A stretch of 64,000 nucleotides of DNA from Rickettsiales bacterium (lineage in GTDB: Bacteria; Pseudomonadota; Alphaproteobacteria; G027485855): the NCBI GenBank assembly GCA_027485855.1, contig JAIXQD010000021.1:62001-126000 (forward strand), written 5' to 3'. Shown in pieces: positions 9,637 through 21,033 of the stretch (positions are counted from its first letter, which is position 1; every line of letters begins with the position of its first letter). Below the pieces are notes generated by a model, which was given only the letters and a program-made list of their open reading frames with translations, was not told the origin of the DNA and did no database searches. A program made the position numbers and the translations under genes.

Positions 9637-10194
9637 CTAGTTGTAAAAAGGGAAGTTCATGGCTTTTAACAGCACCTTAGCTTCCGCATCTGTTTTGGCA
9701 TTTGTACATACAATAACATCCATACCGCGCACTGTATCGATTTTGTCGTAATCGATTTCAGGGAAAATAAGCTGTTCTTTGATGCCCATGGCATAATTGC
9801 CGTTGCCATCAAAGCTGCGGCCATTTAAGCCGCGAAAGTCACGAACGCGGGGCAACGCAATAGTCACCAAACGATCGAGAAATTCAAACATGCGGCTGCG
9901 GCGCAGCGTGACTTTGCAGCCAATGGCCAAGCCTTCGCGGGTTTTGAACTGCGCAATGGCTTTGCGGGTGCGCGTGACTACGGGCTTTTGACCGGCAATG
10001 GCGGTAAGGTCATTCACGGCATGTTGCATTTTTTTGCTATCGGACGCAGCTTCGCCAACGCCCATATTGATGACAACTTTGGTAATGCGTGGAATTTCCA
10101 TCGGATTAGCATAGTTGAATTCTTTTTGCATAATCGGGCGCACGACTTGTTCGTAATAGTCGTGCAAACGTGTTTTAGCTGCAGCGTTATTCAT
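9637..10194 (-). CDS. rplE: 50S ribosomal protein L5
   Basis: About 185 residues: [41 protein letters not shown] at the start and [29 protein letters not shown] at the end. L5 binds 5S rRNA with L18. Two ATGs are in frame (10200 and 10194); AGGAG touches the first but is six bases from the second, so 10194 is preferred. Only a few bases separate it from rplX. Confidence 0.97.
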   Translation of the reverse strand: MNNAAAKTRLHDYYEQVVRPIMQKEFNYANPMEIPRITKVVINMGVGEAASDSKKMQHAVNDLTAIAGQKPVVTRTRKAIAQFKTREGLAIGCKVTLRRSRMFEFLDRLVTIALPRVRDFRGLNGRSFDGNGNYAMGIKEQLIFPEIDYDKIDTVRGMDVIVCTNAKTDAEAKVLLKAMNFPFYN

Positions 10195-10203
10195 CGCCAT
10201 CTC

Positions 10204-10521
10204 CTATCGATCTATAACTTCGCCCGAACGTTTGGCCACGCGCACTTTGCGGCCATCGTCGAGGGTTTTCACGCCAATGCGTGTGGGTTTATCATCTTTG
10301 GGGTCGGCGATTGCGACATTCGACATGTCAAGCGGGGCTTCACGGCGCACAATGCCGCCATTGCCTTTAGCCGATGGTTTGGTGTGACGTGCCATCATAT
10401 TGATGCCGCTCACCACCACGCGGTTCTCCTTGGGGAAAACCTGAACCACTTCGCCAATTTTGCCCTTATCCTTGCCAGCAAGGACAATCACACGGTCTTT
10501 CTTTTTGATGCGTAAGCTCAT
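10204..10521 (-). CDS. rplX: 50S ribosomal protein L24
   Basis: A 105-residue L24 with its KOW motif near the start ([35 protein letters not shown]). L24 is an assembly-initiator protein that binds the 5' end of 23S rRNA. AGGAGA precedes the ATG. It sits between rplN and rplE. Confidence 0.98.
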   Translation of the reverse strand: MSLRIKKKDRVIVLAGKDKGKIGEVVQVFPKENRVVVSGINMMARHTKPSAKGNGGIVRREAPLDMSNVAIADPKDDKPTRIGVKTLDDGRKVRVAKRSGEVIDR

Positions 10522-10530
10522 GTTTGTCTC

Positions 10531-10896
10531 CTAAAGGGCTTCTGGCGCCAGAGAAATAATTTTCATAAAGCCGTCGCGCAATTCACGCACAACCGGGCCA
10601 AAAATACGCGTGCCGATTGGCTCATTATCTTTGTTAATCAGCACGGCCGCATTAGTATCAAAGCGAATTTCAGTACCATCGGCACGGCGTACGGCTTTTT
10701 TAGTGCGCACAACAACGGCTTTGTGTACATCGCCTTTTTTAACGCGACCTCTGGGGATAGCCTCTTTGATGGAGACGACAATGATATCGCCCACGCCGGC
10801 ATAGCGGCGCTTACTGCCGCCCAAAACTTTAATGCATTGTACCAGTCGAGCCCCGCTATTATCGGCGACTTCGAGGTTGGTTTCCTGTTGAATCAT
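10531..10896 (-). CDS. rplN: 50S ribosomal protein L14
   Basis: A 121-residue L14 ([46 protein letters not shown]), very conserved, ending [11 protein letters not shown]. It makes part of the inter-subunit bridge and the site bound by the silencing factor RsfS. First gene of the L14-L24-L5 run. Confidence 0.98.
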   Translation of the reverse strand: MIQQETNLEVADNSGARLVQCIKVLGGSKRRYAGVGDIIVVSIKEAIPRGRVKKGDVHKAVVVRTKKAVRRADGTEIRFDTNAAVLINKDNEPIGTRIFGPVVRELRDGFMKIISLAPEAL

Positions 10897-10935
10897 GACC
10901 TTTACCCCTTAATGAATATGATATGCGTAACTAGC

Positions 10936-11184
10936 CTATTGACCAGCCACCGCAGCGCTTTCCACCAAAACCCAGCGTTTCCGCTTGCTGATGGGACGGC
11001 ATTCCATAATGCTCACTTCATCCCCAACTTTGCGGGCATTTTGCTCATCATGCGCCGCATATTTCTTTGTTTGGGTGATGTATTTTTTATAAATAGGATG
11101 CATCACGCGGCGCGATACCAAAACGGTGATGGTTTTATCACCCTTATCGCTGACCACAGTTCCTTGTAAAATACGACGCGGCAT
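10936..11184 (-). CDS. rpsQ: 30S ribosomal protein S17
   Basis: An 82-residue S17 ([47 protein letters not shown]), an OB-fold protein binding 16S helices 7 and 11. AAGGAGA precedes the ATG. Last of the S10-type gene run before rplN. Confidence 0.98.
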   Translation of the reverse strand: MPRRILQGTVVSDKGDKTITVLVSRRVMHPIYKKYITQTKKYAAHDEQNARKVGDEVSIMECRPISKRKRWVLVESAAVAGQ

Positions 11185-11196
11185 AGTTATCTCTCC

Positions 11197-11391
11197 TTAG
11201 GCAGCGGCTTGGCTGTTAAGCACGGTTTGAATGCGCGCAATATCACGACGCACAACGCGCATCCGTGCGGTATTGGCCAACTGACCCGTGGCCTGTTGGA
11301 AACGCAGGTTAAACTGCTCTTTTTTTAGATTGGCCAAAAGCGTGGATAATTCATCCATCGTTTGGCCCTTTAAATCAGCGGCTTTAGTCAT
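11197..11391 (-). CDS. rpmC: 50S ribosomal protein L29
   Basis: A 64-residue helical hairpin protein ([51 protein letters not shown]). L29 borders the polypeptide exit, next to the sites for SRP and trigger factor. AGGAGAGAG precedes the ATG. Confidence 0.97.
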   Translation of the reverse strand: MTKAADLKGQTMDELSTLLANLKKEQFNLRFQQATGQLANTARMRVVRRDIARIQTVLNSQAAA

Positions 11392-11447
11392 TTACTCTCT
11401 CCTCATAACCAGTTTTTGTTCGCTTATATAGTGTCAGGCATGCAACC

Positions 11448-11861
11448 TTATGCAGCAAGACGTGCGACAAACTTAGTTTTGATTGGCAGCTTTGCAGCCG
11501 CCAGTTCAAACGCTTCTTTGGCCAAAGCCATGGAAACGCCATCCAATTCAAACATAATGCGGCCGGGCTTGACGCGGCAGGCCCAAAATTCGGGCGCGCC
11601 TTTACCAGAACCCATACGCACTTCAGCCGGCTTGCTTGAAACCGGCACGTCCGGAAAAATCCTAATCCACAAGCGACCCTGACGTTTCATCGCGCGGCTG
11701 ATTGTACGGCGAGCCGCCTCAATCTGACGAGCAGTAATACGCTCTGGCTCAAGAGCTTTCAAGCCAAAAGAGCCAAAAGCCAAAGTAAAACCACCTTTGG
11801 CCGCGCCATGAATGCGCCCCTTGTGCGCTTTCCGGAACTTCGTTTTTTTCGGACTTAACAT
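11448..11861 (-). CDS. rplP: 50S ribosomal protein L16
   Basis: A 137-residue L16 ([24 protein letters not shown] ... [45 protein letters not shown]). It positions the A-site tRNA near the peptidyl-transferase centre. The conserved RMGSGKG loop is present. An AAGGA lies before the ATG. Confidence 0.98.
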   Translation of the reverse strand: MLSPKKTKFRKAHKGRIHGAAKGGFTLAFGSFGLKALEPERITARQIEAARRTISRAMKRQGRLWIRIFPDVPVSSKPAEVRMGSGKGAPEFWACRVKPGRIMFELDGVSMALAKEAFELAAAKLPIKTKFVARLAA

Positions 11862-11928
11862 AACACCAATCCTTGTAAGTAAATCAAGTTATTAAATGAA
11901 AATCCTCAAGTTTTTTATCAGCCTTACC

Positions 11929-12621
11929 TTAGGCCGATGCACGCGGGGCCGCAGCTCCGCTATCTTGCAGGCGCTTCTCTTGGGCCATGGGGTCATGGTC
12001 AAGAATTTCGCCCTTATAGATCCAAACCTTAACGCCGCAGCTGCCATAGGTTGTTTTGGCTGTTGCAATACCGTAATCGATATCGGCGCGCAGAGTATGC
12101 AATGGCACGCGGCCTTCACGATACCATTCTACGCGGGCAATCTCGGCGCCACCCAGACGGCCACCGCAGGTAATACGAATGCCCAAAGCGCCCAAACGCA
12201 AAGCCGATTGCACCGCGCGCTTCATCGCACGACGGAACGCCACGCGACGCTCAAGCTGTTGCGCGATATTTTCGGCAACAAGGCGGGCGTCAAGCTCGGG
12301 CTTACGGATTTCAACGATATTAAGCGAAACTTCGCCCTCAACCATTTTGGACAAATCGGCACGCAATTTTTCGATATCGGCGCCTTTTTTGCCGATAACC
12401 ACACCAGGACGCGCCGTATGCAAAGTAATGCGCGCTTTTTTATTGGGGCGCTCAATAACAACTTTGCTGACACCGGCCAAAACCAGAGTTTCCATCAGGT
12501 GGTCGCGTAGATGTAAATCTTCAAGCAGCAGCTGGCCATAATTTTTGCCGGCAAACCAGCGGCTATCCCAAGTGCGGTTGATACCAACGCGCAGACCAAT
12601 GGGGTTAACTTTCTGACCCAT
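11929..12621 (-). CDS. rpsC: 30S ribosomal protein S3
   Basis: A 230-residue S3 ([42 protein letters not shown]) with its KH domain around residues 40-110 ([18 protein letters not shown]) and the C-terminal S3 domain ([41 protein letters not shown]). S3 helps the ribosome unwind mRNA at the entry channel. It begins two bases after the rplV stop. Confidence 0.98.
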   Translation of the reverse strand: MGQKVNPIGLRVGINRTWDSRWFAGKNYGQLLLEDLHLRDHLMETLVLAGVSKVVIERPNKKARITLHTARPGVVIGKKGADIEKLRADLSKMVEGEVSLNIVEIRKPELDARLVAENIAQQLERRVAFRRAMKRAVQSALRLGALGIRITCGGRLGGAEIARVEWYREGRVPLHTLRADIDYGIATAKTTYGSCGVKVWIYKGEILDHDPMAQEKRLQDSGAAAPRASA

Positions 12622-12623
12622 GA

Positions 12624-13160
12624 CTAGGACTCCTTGCTGGCGGTCGAAATGCTGGCAGATTTTTTATCTGCTTTTTTCGCCGCGGGTTTTGCGTCAGACT
12701 TAGCTTCTGCCTTGGGGCCTTCAGCCTTGGGGGCATCAGCTTTTTTGGCTGTTGATGGCTTTTTAGCCGAACGGGCTGGCTTTTCAGCCAATTGCTCTTC
12801 GGCCACAATCATCCGCAGGTTGCTAAAAAGTTTTTCAATGCGGCCAGCCTTACCACGACCCCGCGCATGAAAGCGCTTCATGGTGAAGGTGCGGCCAACA
12901 GTGCACTCGCGAATAACCAAACGATCGACATCGAGCGAGTGGTTATTTTCGGCGTTAGCAATGGCCGATTGCAGGGCTTTTTTAACGACATTGGCCATGC
13001 GGCGCTTGCTGAAAGTCAGCAATTGCAGTGCCTCAGCCGCGCTTTTGCCGCGAATAAGTTGCGCCACAAGATTAAGCTTGCGTGGGCTGGTGCGAATGGT
13101 CCAGACGCTGGCCTGGGCTTCGCTAGCCGATAAAGGAGAGGCTTTCGCTTTTTTGCTCAT
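12624..13160 (-). CDS. rplV: 50S ribosomal protein L22 with long Lys/Ala tail
   Basis: The L22 core ([46 protein letters not shown] ... [19 protein letters not shown] region) spans residues ~18-125; its loop lines the exit tunnel. The last ~60 of 178 residues are a low-complexity Lys/Ala/Pro/Ser tail ([20 protein letters not shown]) missing from the 110-residue E. coli protein. The same base-poor composition occurs in the L30 and S5 extensions. Confidence 0.97.
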   Translation of the reverse strand: MSKKAKASPLSASEAQASVWTIRTSPRKLNLVAQLIRGKSAAEALQLLTFSKRRMANVVKKALQSAIANAENNHSLDVDRLVIRECTVGRTFTMKRFHARGRGKAGRIEKLFSNLRMIVAEEQLAEKPARSAKKPSTAKKADAPKAEGPKAEAKSDAKPAAKKADKKSASISTASKES

Positions 13161-13171
13161 TGTCTTTCCCC

Positions 13172-13447
13172 TTACTTGCCGGCCGTTTTATTGCCAGCGT
13201 GACCTTGGAAGGTGCGCGTTGGCGAAAATTCGCCCAGCTTGTGGCCAATCATGTTTTCCGTCACTGCAACAGGGACAAACTTATGGCCGTTATAAACAGC
13301 AAAGTTTAAGCCCACAAATTGCGGCATGATGGTTGAGCGACGCGACCATGTTTTGATGATTTCGTTGCGGCCAGATTGACGAACCTTCTCTGCTTTTTTG
13401 AGCAGATAGCCATCGACGAACGGACCTTTTTTGAGCGAGCGAGCCAT
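13172..13447 (-). CDS. rpsS: 30S ribosomal protein S19
   Basis: A 91-residue S19 ([60 protein letters not shown]), which with S13 forms the head of the small subunit near the A site. AGGAGG precedes the ATG. Between rplB and rplV. Confidence 0.98.
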   Translation of the reverse strand: MARSLKKGPFVDGYLLKKAEKVRQSGRNEIIKTWSRRSTIMPQFVGLNFAVYNGHKFVPVAVTENMIGHKLGEFSPTRTFQGHAGNKTAGK

Positions 13448-13458
13448 GTGCTCCCCTC

Positions 13459-14298
13459 CTATTGTGCATCGCGGCGTTTATTGGGCCGCGAAATGATGTA
13501 GCGATCAGTTTGCTTGTTTTTACGTGTCTTCATACCCTTGGTGCACTTGCCCCATGGTGTAACCGGATGACGGCCACCTTTGGTGCGGCCTTCACCACCA
13601 CCATGCGGGTGATCAACCGGGTTCATGGAAACACCACGCACCTTAGGACGACGACCCAGCCAACGGCTGCGACCGGCCTTACCTAAAGACGCATTCATAT
13701 GGTCGGGGTTTGACACGGCCCCAACAGACGCAAAGCACACCGACGGAATAAGGCGCAACTCGCCCGAGGCAAGCTTAACCTGCGCATAATCGCCATCACG
13801 ACCCACTAACTGAGCATAAGTGCCAGCGGAACGGCACAACTGACCGCCCTTACCAGGCTTAAGCTCGATATTGTGAATGATGGTACCCACCGGAATATTT
13901 TTAAGCGCCATGGCATTGCCGGGCTTCACATCGACCTTATCGCCAGCGATAACCGTATCGCCCTTCGATAAACGCTGCGGCGCGATGATATAAGAATGCG
14001 TGCCATCGGCATATTTAATCAGCGCGATAAAGCAGGTGCGGTTGGGGTCGTACTCTAAACGCTCGACCACGGCCGGACGATCAAACTCACGACGCTTAAA
14101 GTCGATGAGACGATAACGGCGCTTATGACCACCACCCATACGGCGCATAGTGATACGCCCCGTATTGTTGCGGCCGCCTGAGTTATTCAAACCCTCGGTG
14201 AGTGATTTGACCGGCTTACCTTTCCACAGCTCGCTGCGGTCAACCTGCACGAAGCCGCGCAGACTGGGGGTAATTGGGTTAAAAGTTTTTAATGCCAT
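13459..14298 (-). CDS. rplB: 50S ribosomal protein L2
   Basis: A 279-residue L2 ([25 protein letters not shown]). The region with the essential histidine of the peptidyl-transferase area is intact ([27 protein letters not shown]). The open frame reaches 14343, but AGGAGG eight bases before the ATG at 14298 and family alignment fix the start. Confidence 0.98.
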   Translation of the reverse strand: MALKTFNPITPSLRGFVQVDRSELWKGKPVKSLTEGLNNSGGRNNTGRITMRRMGGGHKRRYRLIDFKRREFDRPAVVERLEYDPNRTCFIALIKYADGTHSYIIAPQRLSKGDTVIAGDKVDVKPGNAMALKNIPVGTIIHNIELKPGKGGQLCRSAGTYAQLVGRDGDYAQVKLASGELRLIPSVCFASVGAVSNPDHMNASLGKAGRSRWLGRRPKVRGVSMNPVDHPHGGGEGRTKGGRHPVTPWGKCTKGMKTRKNKQTDRYIISRPNKRRDAQ

Positions 14299-14308
14299 AA
14301 CCGTCCTC

Positions 14309-14623
14309 CTAGACGCTGGTCGCAAGATCGATGCTTTGACCATCGGCCAAAGTTACAATCGCTTTTTTCCAGCCAGCGCGTTGACCCAAGCGACCACGGA
14401 AGATTTTTTTCTTACCGCGGCAATTGAGCGTATTAACACCATCAACTTTTACTTTGAACAAAGCCTCAACCGCAGCCTTGATTTGTGGCTTGGTGGCATC
14501 GGTGGCAACTTCAAAGACAACTTGATTATGCGCCGAAGCATTGGTGCTTTTTTCTGTGACGATGGGCTTGCGCACAACATCGTAAGCAAAAAGTGGAACG
14601 GCTTTTGTTTCTGCTTTAGCCAT
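14309..14623 (-). CDS. rplW: 50S ribosomal protein L23
   Basis: A 104-residue L23 ([60 protein letters not shown]), the docking protein for trigger factor and SRP at the tunnel exit. AGGAGA precedes the ATG. Confidence 0.98.
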   Translation of the reverse strand: MAKAETKAVPLFAYDVVRKPIVTEKSTNASAHNQVVFEVATDATKPQIKAAVEALFKVKVDGVNTLNCRGKKKIFRGRLGQRAGWKKAIVTLADGQSIDLATSV

Positions 14624-14625
14624 GA

Positions 14626-15270
14626 TTATTCTCCTGCCGTGCTGGCATCGCCCAGAAGGCGCTGCTGCAATTGCTCGACCGCATTTTTAGTCAGCACCAG
14701 ATGCTCAGCGCGCAGAATGTCATAAACATTAGCGCCCTGCTCTGGCAAGACATTGATATGCGGAATATTGCGTGCCGATTTGGCAAAGTTCTCATCAAGG
14801 TTTGCACCATCGATAATCAAAGCTTTGCTTAAACCCAGCTTAGCGAGTTGCACCGCCAAAGTTTTTGTTTTGGCGCTGCTGGATTTAGCGGCATCCAAAA
14901 TCAACAGCTGGCCAGATTGCGCTTTGGCTGCCAAAGCAGATTTAAGCGCAAGCTGACGCACTTTTTTGGGCATGCTATATTCGTAATCGCGGGGCAATGG
15001 GCCAAAAATAACGGCGCCCTTGCGAAATTGCGGTGAACGCAGCGAGCCTTGACGCGCACGACCCGTACCTTTTTGCGAATAAGGCTTAGCAGTGGTGCCG
15101 CTGATTTCGCTGATGCCTTTGGTTTTGTGCGTACCGGCACGGCGCTTGGCTAACTGCCAATTGACCATGCGGGTGAGCAAATCGCGCCGCACATCAACGC
15201 CAAAAATGGCATCGTTAAGCTCGATTTCGCCAGCCGCTTTATTATCTAAGGTTTTAACTTGGGCTTTCAT
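14626..15270 (-). CDS. rplD: 50S ribosomal protein L4
   Basis: A 214-residue L4. The tunnel loop is recognisable ([35 protein letters not shown]). In E. coli L4 also represses the S10 operon; regulation here is unknown. AAGGAG precedes the ATG; the stop is two bases from the rplW start. Confidence 0.98.
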   Translation of the reverse strand: MKAQVKTLDNKAAGEIELNDAIFGVDVRRDLLTRMVNWQLAKRRAGTHKTKGISEISGTTAKPYSQKGTGRARQGSLRSPQFRKGAVIFGPLPRDYEYSMPKKVRQLALKSALAAKAQSGQLLILDAAKSSSAKTKTLAVQLAKLGLSKALIIDGANLDENFAKSARNIPHINVLPEQGANVYDILRAEHLVLTKNAVEQLQQRLLGDASTAGE

Positions 15271-15281
15271 GGTTTTGCTCC

Positions 15282-15968
15282 TTAGGCGCTGGCGGCAGTT
15301 TTAACTGCAGCAGGTTGCGGGGCGTCTTTTGGCAGTGCGCGTTTTACGGCGTCACGGACGATGACATAACCACCTTTTGCACCCGGCACGCTGCCGCGCA
15401 CCATGATAAGACCTTCAGCCTCATCAACCGCGACAATTTGCAAGTTTTGTGTGGTGACTTTTTCGTCGCCATAGTGGCCGGCCATTTTCTTGCCTTTAAA
15501 GGTGCGGCCAGGGTCTTGACGGTTACCGGTTGAACCAGGCGAGCGGTGCGACACCGAGACGCCGTGGGTTGCACGCAAACCACCAAAGTTCCAACGTTTC
15601 ATAACACCAGTGAAGCCGCGACCCTTGGTGCGGGCGCTGACATCAACAAATTGACCCGCCACAAAATGAGCGGCTGAAAGTTCGGCGCCGATATCGACCA
15701 GCTTGTCGGCATCTACGCGAAATTCCATGATTTTGGATTTGACCTGTTGCTTGACCTTGGCGAATTGCTCGCGCTGGGCTTTTGCAACATTTTTGGCCTT
15801 GGCCGGCGTTGCACCCACAACAATGGCATTATAGCCATCTTTTTGGGTGGTGCGCTGTGCCATGACTTCCAATTTTTCAAGTTTAAGCACGGTGACCGGT
15901 ACATGCGCGCCATCGGCCGCAAAAATACGGGTCATGCCAAGCTTACGGGTAAGCAGTCCTGTACGCAT
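15282..15968 (-). CDS. rplC: 50S ribosomal protein L3
   Basis: A 228-residue L3 ([33 protein letters not shown]). The long loop reaching the peptidyl-transferase centre is present ([28 protein letters not shown]), including the Gln methylated by PrmB in E. coli. I chose the ATG at 15968 over 16016 because GGAGG precedes it and homologues begin there. The C-terminus has an Ala-rich tail. Confidence 0.97.
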   Translation of the reverse strand: MRTGLLTRKLGMTRIFAADGAHVPVTVLKLEKLEVMAQRTTQKDGYNAIVVGATPAKAKNVAKAQREQFAKVKQQVKSKIMEFRVDADKLVDIGAELSAAHFVAGQFVDVSARTKGRGFTGVMKRWNFGGLRATHGVSVSHRSPGSTGNRQDPGRTFKGKKMAGHYGDEKVTTQNLQIVAVDEAEGLIMVRGSVPGAKGGYVIVRDAVKRALPKDAPQPAAVKTAASA

Positions 15969-15990
15969 AATCTCTGCCTCCACCCCTTCT

Positions 15991-16299
15991 CTAAAGTTTA
16001 ATCTCGACATCCACACCAGCGGCCAAATCGAGCTTCATCAAAGCATCGATGGTTTGTGGGGTGGGGTCGACGATATCGAGCAGACGCTTATAAGTGCGAA
16101 TTTCAAACTGCTCACGTGATTTTTTGTCAATGTGCGGGCTGCGATTGACGGTGAAACGCTCGATGCGACGGGGCAGCGGAATAGGACCGCGTACCTGTGC
16201 GCCTGTACGCTTAGCGGTGTTGACGATCTCACGTGTCGATTGATCGAGCACGCGATGGTCAAACGCCTTCAGGCGAATACGAATATTTTGTTGCTCCAT
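15991..16299 (-). CDS. rpsJ: 30S ribosomal protein S10
   Basis: A 102-residue S10 ([56 protein letters not shown]), also known as NusE for its role in antitermination. GAGG precedes the ATG. It is the first gene of the S10 cluster, 27 nt downstream of the expected start of a promoter at 16333-16361. Confidence 0.98.
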   Translation of the reverse strand: MEQQNIRIRLKAFDHRVLDQSTREIVNTAKRTGAQVRGPIPLPRRIERFTVNRSPHIDKKSREQFEIRTYKRLLDIVDPTPQTIDALMKLDLAAGVDVEIKL

Positions 16300-16332
16300 A
16301 ACTAACCTCTTTTTAGCTCAAAATAGAGCCGT

Positions 16333-16361
16333 TTATAACTGTTGGGATGGCTGAAGTGCAA
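16333..16361 (-). promoter_or_regulatory. putative sigma70-type promoter of rpsJ
   Basis: Reading the minus strand: TTGCAC (16356-16361), a 17-bp spacer and TTATAA (16333-16338). The distance to the rpsJ ATG gives a leader of about 30 nt that contains its GAGG site. Assigned from motif match and position only. Confidence 0.55.
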
Positions 16362-16474
16362 AACACAACTGTAAAAAAACACAATTATGCAAAACACAAC
16401 CCAGAGCCCGATATTTTACCCACCACGCAAACCAAAAAACATAAAAGCCAAATAATAATCATGAAGAAGCAAAT

Positions 16475-16508
16475 ATCTGGGCGGCAAACTAAAGTCGGCC
16501 GCCCAGAT
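16475..16508 (-). terminator. strong hairpin after tuf
   Basis: A perfect 11-bp inverted repeat (ATCTGGGCGGC at 16475-16485, GCCGCCCAGAT at 16498-16508, 12-nt loop) nine bases beyond the tuf stop. It is followed by ATTTGCTTCTTC rather than a clean T run, so it may be a partial terminator or an RNA-stabilising hairpin separating the str and S10 transcripts. Confidence 0.65.
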
Positions 16509-16516
16509 TAACTTTG

Positions 16517-17704
16517 CTACTCAATGATTTTAGCAACAACACCTGCACCAACGGTACGGCCACCTTCGCGGATAGCGAAGCGCAGACCATCTTCCATGGC
16601 GATAGGCGCAATCAACTTAACTTCGACCGAGACGTTATCGCCAGGCATGACCATTTCCGTGCCTTCGGGCAAAACCATCTCGCCGGTGACGTCGGTGGTG
16701 CGGAAATAGAATTGCGGACGATAATTGTTAAAGAACGGCGTATGACGGCCACCTTCTTCTTTGGTGAGAATATAAGCCTCAGCCTTGAAGCGGGTGTGCG
16801 GCGTGATGCTGCCGGGCTTGGCCAAAACTTGACCGCGCTCGATTTCTTCACGCTTGGTGCCACGCAGCAGCGCGCCGATATTGTCGCCGGCCTCTCCTTG
16901 ATCGAGGAGCTTACGGAACATTTCAACGCCGGTGACCACGGTTTTGGTGGTGGGACGCAGACCAACGATTTCAACTTCTTCGCCGACCTTAACAATGCCG
17001 CGCTCGACGCGACCTGTGACCACGGTGCCGCGGCCAGAAATCGAGAACACGTCTTCGATGGGCATCAAGAAGGGACGATCCTTGGGACGCTCAGGCTGCG
17101 GGATGAAGCGATCAACTTCAGCCATCAGCTTAAGAATGGCTTGCTCACCGAGCTCGGCATTCTTGTCTTCGAGGGCGCACAAAGCCGAACCGCGCACGAT
17201 GGGTGTATCGTCGCCGGGGAATTTGTACTTGTTGAGCAGGTCGCGGATTTCCATCTCAACCAACTCGGCCAATTCAGGGTCGGCCATGTCCATTTTGTTC
17301 ATGAACACAACGATTGAAGGCACGCCAACCTGACGGGCGAGCAGAATGTGCTCGCGGGTTTGTGGCATGGGGCCGTCGGCAGCCGACACCACCAAGATGG
17401 CGCCATCCATTTGCGCGGCACCGGTGATCATGTTTTTCACATAGTCAGCGTGGCCAGGGCAATCGACGTGGGCATAGTGGCGATTGGTGGTTTCATATTC
17501 GACGTGTGCGGTCGAGATGGTGATACCACGAGCTTTTTCTTCTGGGGCTTTGTCGATTTGATCGTAAGCCGTGAAGGTGGCGCCGCCCGTTTTAGCCAAA
17601 ACTTTAGTAATGGCCGCGGTGAGCGAGGTTTTGCCATGGTCAACGTGACCAATGGTGCCGATGTTGCAATGGGGTTTGTTGCGATTAAATTTCTCTTTTG
17701 CCAT
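16517..17704 (-). CDS. tuf: elongation factor Tu
   Basis: A 395-residue EF-Tu. GTPase motifs: GHVDHGKT at residues 19-26, DCPGHADY for switch II and NKMD for base recognition. Domains 2 and 3 follow ([16 protein letters not shown], the latter ending [11 protein letters not shown]). It delivers aminoacyl-tRNA to the ribosome. Only one copy lies in this window. Hairpin downstream; fusA upstream after 40 nt. Confidence 0.99.
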   Translation of the reverse strand: MAKEKFNRNKPHCNIGTIGHVDHGKTSLTAAITKVLAKTGGATFTAYDQIDKAPEEKARGITISTAHVEYETTNRHYAHVDCPGHADYVKNMITGAAQMDGAILVVSAADGPMPQTREHILLARQVGVPSIVVFMNKMDMADPELAELVEMEIRDLLNKYKFPGDDTPIVRGSALCALEDKNAELGEQAILKLMAEVDRFIPQPERPKDRPFLMPIEDVFSISGRGTVVTGRVERGIVKVGEEVEIVGLRPTTKTVVTGVEMFRKLLDQGEAGDNIGALLRGTKREEIERGQVLAKPGSITPHTRFKAEAYILTKEEGGRHTPFFNNYRPQFYFRTTDVTGEMVLPEGTEMVMPGDNVSVEVKLIAPIAMEDGLRFAIREGGRTVGAGVVAKIIE

Positions 17705-17744
17705 AGTAGTCTCCGTTCTCCCTGTTTTTTAAAAGTAGTCTAAT

Positions 17745-19820
17745 TTAGGCCAGCTTTGCCCGCACTTCGTCGGCAATTGCCTGAGGACATTTATCATAGT
17801 GATGGAACTCCATCGAATACTGCGCCCGCCCCTGGCTCATCGAACGCAAAGTATTCACATAGCCAAACATGTTCGCCAGCGGCACCATGGCCCTGACCAC
17901 ACGCGCATTACCCCGCTGATCCATCTCGGTGATTTGACCACGGCGGCTGTTAAGATCGCCAATGACATCGCCCAAATAATCTTCCGGGGAAATGACTTCA
18001 ACTTTCATGATGGGCTCAAGCAAAGCTGGGCCCGCTTTAGCGATCCCCTCTTTGAAGGCCGCGCGGGCGGCAATTTCAAAGGCCAGCGCCGATGAGTCAA
18101 CATCGTGATAAGCGCCATCAATCAGCTCAACGCGGAAATCAATCACGGGGAAGCCCGCAATGATGCCAGTGTTACGCGATGACTCTAAGCCCTTGACCAC
18201 GCCAGGGATATATTCCTTCGGAACAGAACCGCCGACAATTTTGGACTCAAACTCATAGCCCATACCCGGCTCTTGTGGCTCAAACACCAAGGTGATTTTG
18301 GCAAACTGACCCGAACCACCCGATTGCTTTTTGTGGGTATAGTCAATTTCAGCGCGGCGGGTAATGGTTTCACGGTAAGCCACCTGCGGCGCACCGACAT
18401 TGGCCTCAACTTTATAGGTACGACGCAAAATATCGACCTTAATTTCAAGATGCAGTTCGCCCATACCCTTAAGGATGGTTTGACCGCTTTCTTGATCGGT
18501 GGAGACGCGGAAGGATGGATCTTCCTGAGCCAAACGCGACAGCGCTAAACCAAGTTTCTCTTGGTCGGCTTTGGATTTTGGCTCAATCGCAACTTCAATC
18601 ACCGGCTCTGGGAAAACCATGCGCTCGAGCACAATGGTTTTAACCGTATCGCACAAAGTATCACCTGTGGTGGTTTCTTTGAGCGAGGCAAAAGCCACGA
18701 TGTCGCCGGCATAAGCTTCCTTGATTTCTTCACGCTTATTGGCATGCATCAAGAGCATACGGCCTACGCGCTCGCGCTCTTCCTTGACCGAGTTATAAAC
18801 ATAAGTGCCCGAAGCAATGCTGCCTGAATAAACGCGCACGAAGGTGAGCGAGCCGACAAAGGGATCGTCCATAATTTTGAAGGCCAGACCCGAAAAAGGC
18901 TCGTCATCGCTGGCTTTGCGTGAATCTTCTTCCTGCGTATTAGGATTAAAGCCCTTAATGGAAGGGATATCTAATGGCGAAGGCAGGTAATCAACCACGG
19001 CATCCAACAGCGGTTGCACGCCCTTATTTTTAAAGGCCGAGCCGCAAAGCACGGGCACAAACTTAAATTGTGTGGTGCCTTTGCGAATGCATTTTTTGAG
19101 AGTTTCAAGATCGGGCTCTTTACCGTCTAAGTAGGCTTCCATCGCCGCATCATCCATCTCAACGGCTGTTTCCAGCAGTTTGACGCGATACTCTTTGGCT
19201 TGCTCGAGCATGTCGGCAGGAATATCAACTTCGTTGAATTTGGCGCCAAGGCTGTCATCATTCCAAATCAGCGCCTTCATTTTCAGAAGGTCAACGAGGC
19301 CTTTGTGCTCGCTCTCCGTGCCGATGGGCAATTGTGTGACCAAGGGCACTGCGCCAAGGCGGTCGATAATCATGCTGACGGTGCGGAAGAAATTAGCGCC
19401 CGTGCGGTCCATTTTATTGATGAAGCACAAACGTGGCACGTTATATTTATCGGCCTGACGCCAGACAGTTTCAGATTGCGGCTCAACACCAGCAACGGAA
19501 TCGAACACGCAGACGGCGCCGTCAAGCACGCGTAAGCTACGCTCAACTTCAATGGTGAAATCAACGTGGCCGGGCGTGTCGATGATATTGATGCGGTAAT
19601 CGCCCCACATGCAGGTAGTGGCCGCCGAAGTAATGGTAATGCCGCGCTCTTGCTCTTGCTCCATCCAATCCATGGTGGCCGTGCCTTCATGGACTTCACC
19701 GATTTTGTAAGACTTGCCGGTGTAATAAAGGATGCGCTCAGTGGTCGTCGTTTTACCAGCATCAATGTGGGCCATGATGCCGATATTGCGATACATGTGC
19801 AAAGGATGTGAACGAGGCAT
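17745..19820 (-). CDS. fusA: elongation factor G
   Basis: A 691-residue EF-G, the translocase. Motifs: [11 protein letters not shown] at residues 17-27, [10 protein letters not shown] (switch I), DTPGHVDF (switch II) and NKMDRTGA. Domain IV, which enters the decoding site, has [17 protein letters not shown] precedes the ATG; rpsG stops eight bases upstream. Confidence 0.99.
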   Translation of the reverse strand: MPRSHPLHMYRNIGIMAHIDAGKTTTTERILYYTGKSYKIGEVHEGTATMDWMEQEQERGITITSAATTCMWGDYRINIIDTPGHVDFTIEVERSLRVLDGAVCVFDSVAGVEPQSETVWRQADKYNVPRLCFINKMDRTGANFFRTVSMIIDRLGAVPLVTQLPIGTESEHKGLVDLLKMKALIWNDDSLGAKFNEVDIPADMLEQAKEYRVKLLETAVEMDDAAMEAYLDGKEPDLETLKKCIRKGTTQFKFVPVLCGSAFKNKGVQPLLDAVVDYLPSPLDIPSIKGFNPNTQEEDSRKASDDEPFSGLAFKIMDDPFVGSLTFVRVYSGSIASGTYVYNSVKEERERVGRMLLMHANKREEIKEAYAGDIVAFASLKETTTGDTLCDTVKTIVLERMVFPEPVIEVAIEPKSKADQEKLGLALSRLAQEDPSFRVSTDQESGQTILKGMGELHLEIKVDILRRTYKVEANVGAPQVAYRETITRRAEIDYTHKKQSGGSGQFAKITLVFEPQEPGMGYEFESKIVGGSVPKEYIPGVVKGLESSRNTGIIAGFPVIDFRVELIDGAYHDVDSSALAFEIAARAAFKEGIAKAGPALLEPIMKVEVISPEDYLGDVIGDLNSRRGQITEMDQRGNARVVRAMVPLANMFGYVNTLRSMSQGRAQYSMEFHHYDKCPQAIADEVRAKLA

Positions 19821-19828
19821 AGTTGCTC

Positions 19829-20302
19829 CTACCAGCGATAATGCGCAAAGGCGCGGTTAGCTTCAGCCATTTTCACCGTGTCTTCACGCTTTTTAACGGC
19901 GGTGCCACGGTTATTGGCCGCATCCATAAGTTCGGCCGCAAGGCGCTCTTCCATGGTGTTTTCACCACGGTTGCGGGCGGCAGTAATAATCCAGCGTGTG
20001 GCCAAAGCCTTTTTGCGATCGGGGCGCACTTCAACCGGCACCTGATAGGTGGCGCCGCCAACACGACGCGAGCGCACCTCAATGGGTGGGCCGACATTGG
20101 TCATGGCATCGTCAAATACCTTAAGCGGATCAGCGCCTTTGGTTTTTTTGGTGACGAGATCGAAAGCGCCGTAAACAATGCCTTCAGCGGTTGAGCGCTT
20201 GCCGTCATACATAAGGCAGCTCATAAATTTAGCGACCTGAACATTGCCATATTTGGCGTCCGGGTTGGTGATGCGTTTTTCTGCAGCGTGGCGACGTGAC
20301 AT
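19829..20302 (-). CDS. rpsG: 30S ribosomal protein S7
   Basis: A 157-residue S7 ([50 protein letters not shown]). S7 nucleates the head of the small subunit and in E. coli represses the str operon. The Met-Ala-Glu-Ala stretch near the C-terminus ([20 protein letters not shown]) is canonical. Confidence 0.98.
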   Translation of the reverse strand: MSRRHAAEKRITNPDAKYGNVQVAKFMSCLMYDGKRSTAEGIVYGAFDLVTKKTKGADPLKVFDDAMTNVGPPIEVRSRRVGGATYQVPVEVRPDRKKALATRWIITAARNRGENTMEERLAAELMDAANNRGTAVKKREDTVKMAEANRAFAHYRW

Positions 20303-20314
20303 ATTTTTATCCTC

Positions 20315-20686
20315 TTACTTCGGACGTTTCGCGCCGTATTTCGAACGACGCTGTTTACGATCTTTGACGCCTTGCGTATCAAGCACGCCACGAATGATGT
20401 GGTAACGCACGCCGGGCAAATCCTTGACGCGGCCGCCACGGATCATCACCACCGAGTGCTCTTGCAAATTGTGGCCCTCACCGGGGATGTAGCTAATCAC
20501 CTCATAGCCATTGGTGAGGCGAACGCGAGCAACCTTACGCAAAGCCGAGTTTGGCTTTTTAGGCGTGGTGGTATAAACGCGCGTGCAAACGCCGCGTTTT
20601 TGCGGGCAGGCCTTGAGCGCCGGCACCTTATTACGCGTGGGCTTGGTGCCGCGCTGTTTGCGAATAAGCTGATTAATCGTTGGCAT
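20315..20686 (-). CDS. rpsL: 30S ribosomal protein S12
   Basis: A 123-residue S12 ([32 protein letters not shown]). Lys43 in TPKKPNSA and Lys88 in RVKDLPG, the classic sites of streptomycin resistance, are wild type, so a streptomycin-sensitive ribosome is expected. Asp89, the methylthiolated residue in E. coli, is present. The frame extends to 20719, but family alignment and a nearby GAGG favour 20686. First gene of the str cluster. Confidence 0.98.
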   Translation of the reverse strand: MPTINQLIRKQRGTKPTRNKVPALKACPQKRGVCTRVYTTTPKKPNSALRKVARVRLTNGYEVISYIPGEGHNLQEHSVVMIRGGRVKDLPGVRYHIIRGVLDTQGVKDRKQRRSKYGAKRPK

Positions 20687-20719
20687 ATCTGCCTCATCTC
20701 CACCAAAGTTGTTACACAC

Positions 20720-21033
20720 ATCACAATAAACGGCGCTGCACCATTAGGAATAAAAACCAAAAGACACAGCACCACAAAATCTTTATCAGCCGCAGGCATA
20801 AAACCCAAAGGCATAAACCAATAGCAACCCTTAGCCACAAACGCCACAAAAGGGGCGTTGCTTTAGGGCTTACTGCCGTCATTAAGGCCCGTGCGCGTAC
20901 GCAGAGGGGCTCAGTGTCGGTTGTGCATAAAAAAACTGCGTTTCGAGTGTGAGGTTAAGGCGCTGTAAAAACATGCACTTAACCTTGAAAGGGCCTAAAC
21001 CCAACTCGACCACCAATCCTTTGTTGCGGGCGG
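20720..21033 (-). other. long untranslated leader upstream of rpsL
   Basis: No convincing gene lies in this stretch. From the promoter at 21034-21062 the transcript would carry ~340 nt before rpsL. It holds an imperfect stem-loop around 20828-20868 (core AACGCC/GGCGTT), which could be a regulatory structure, but I recognise no known ribosomal leader motif. Confidence 0.4.
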
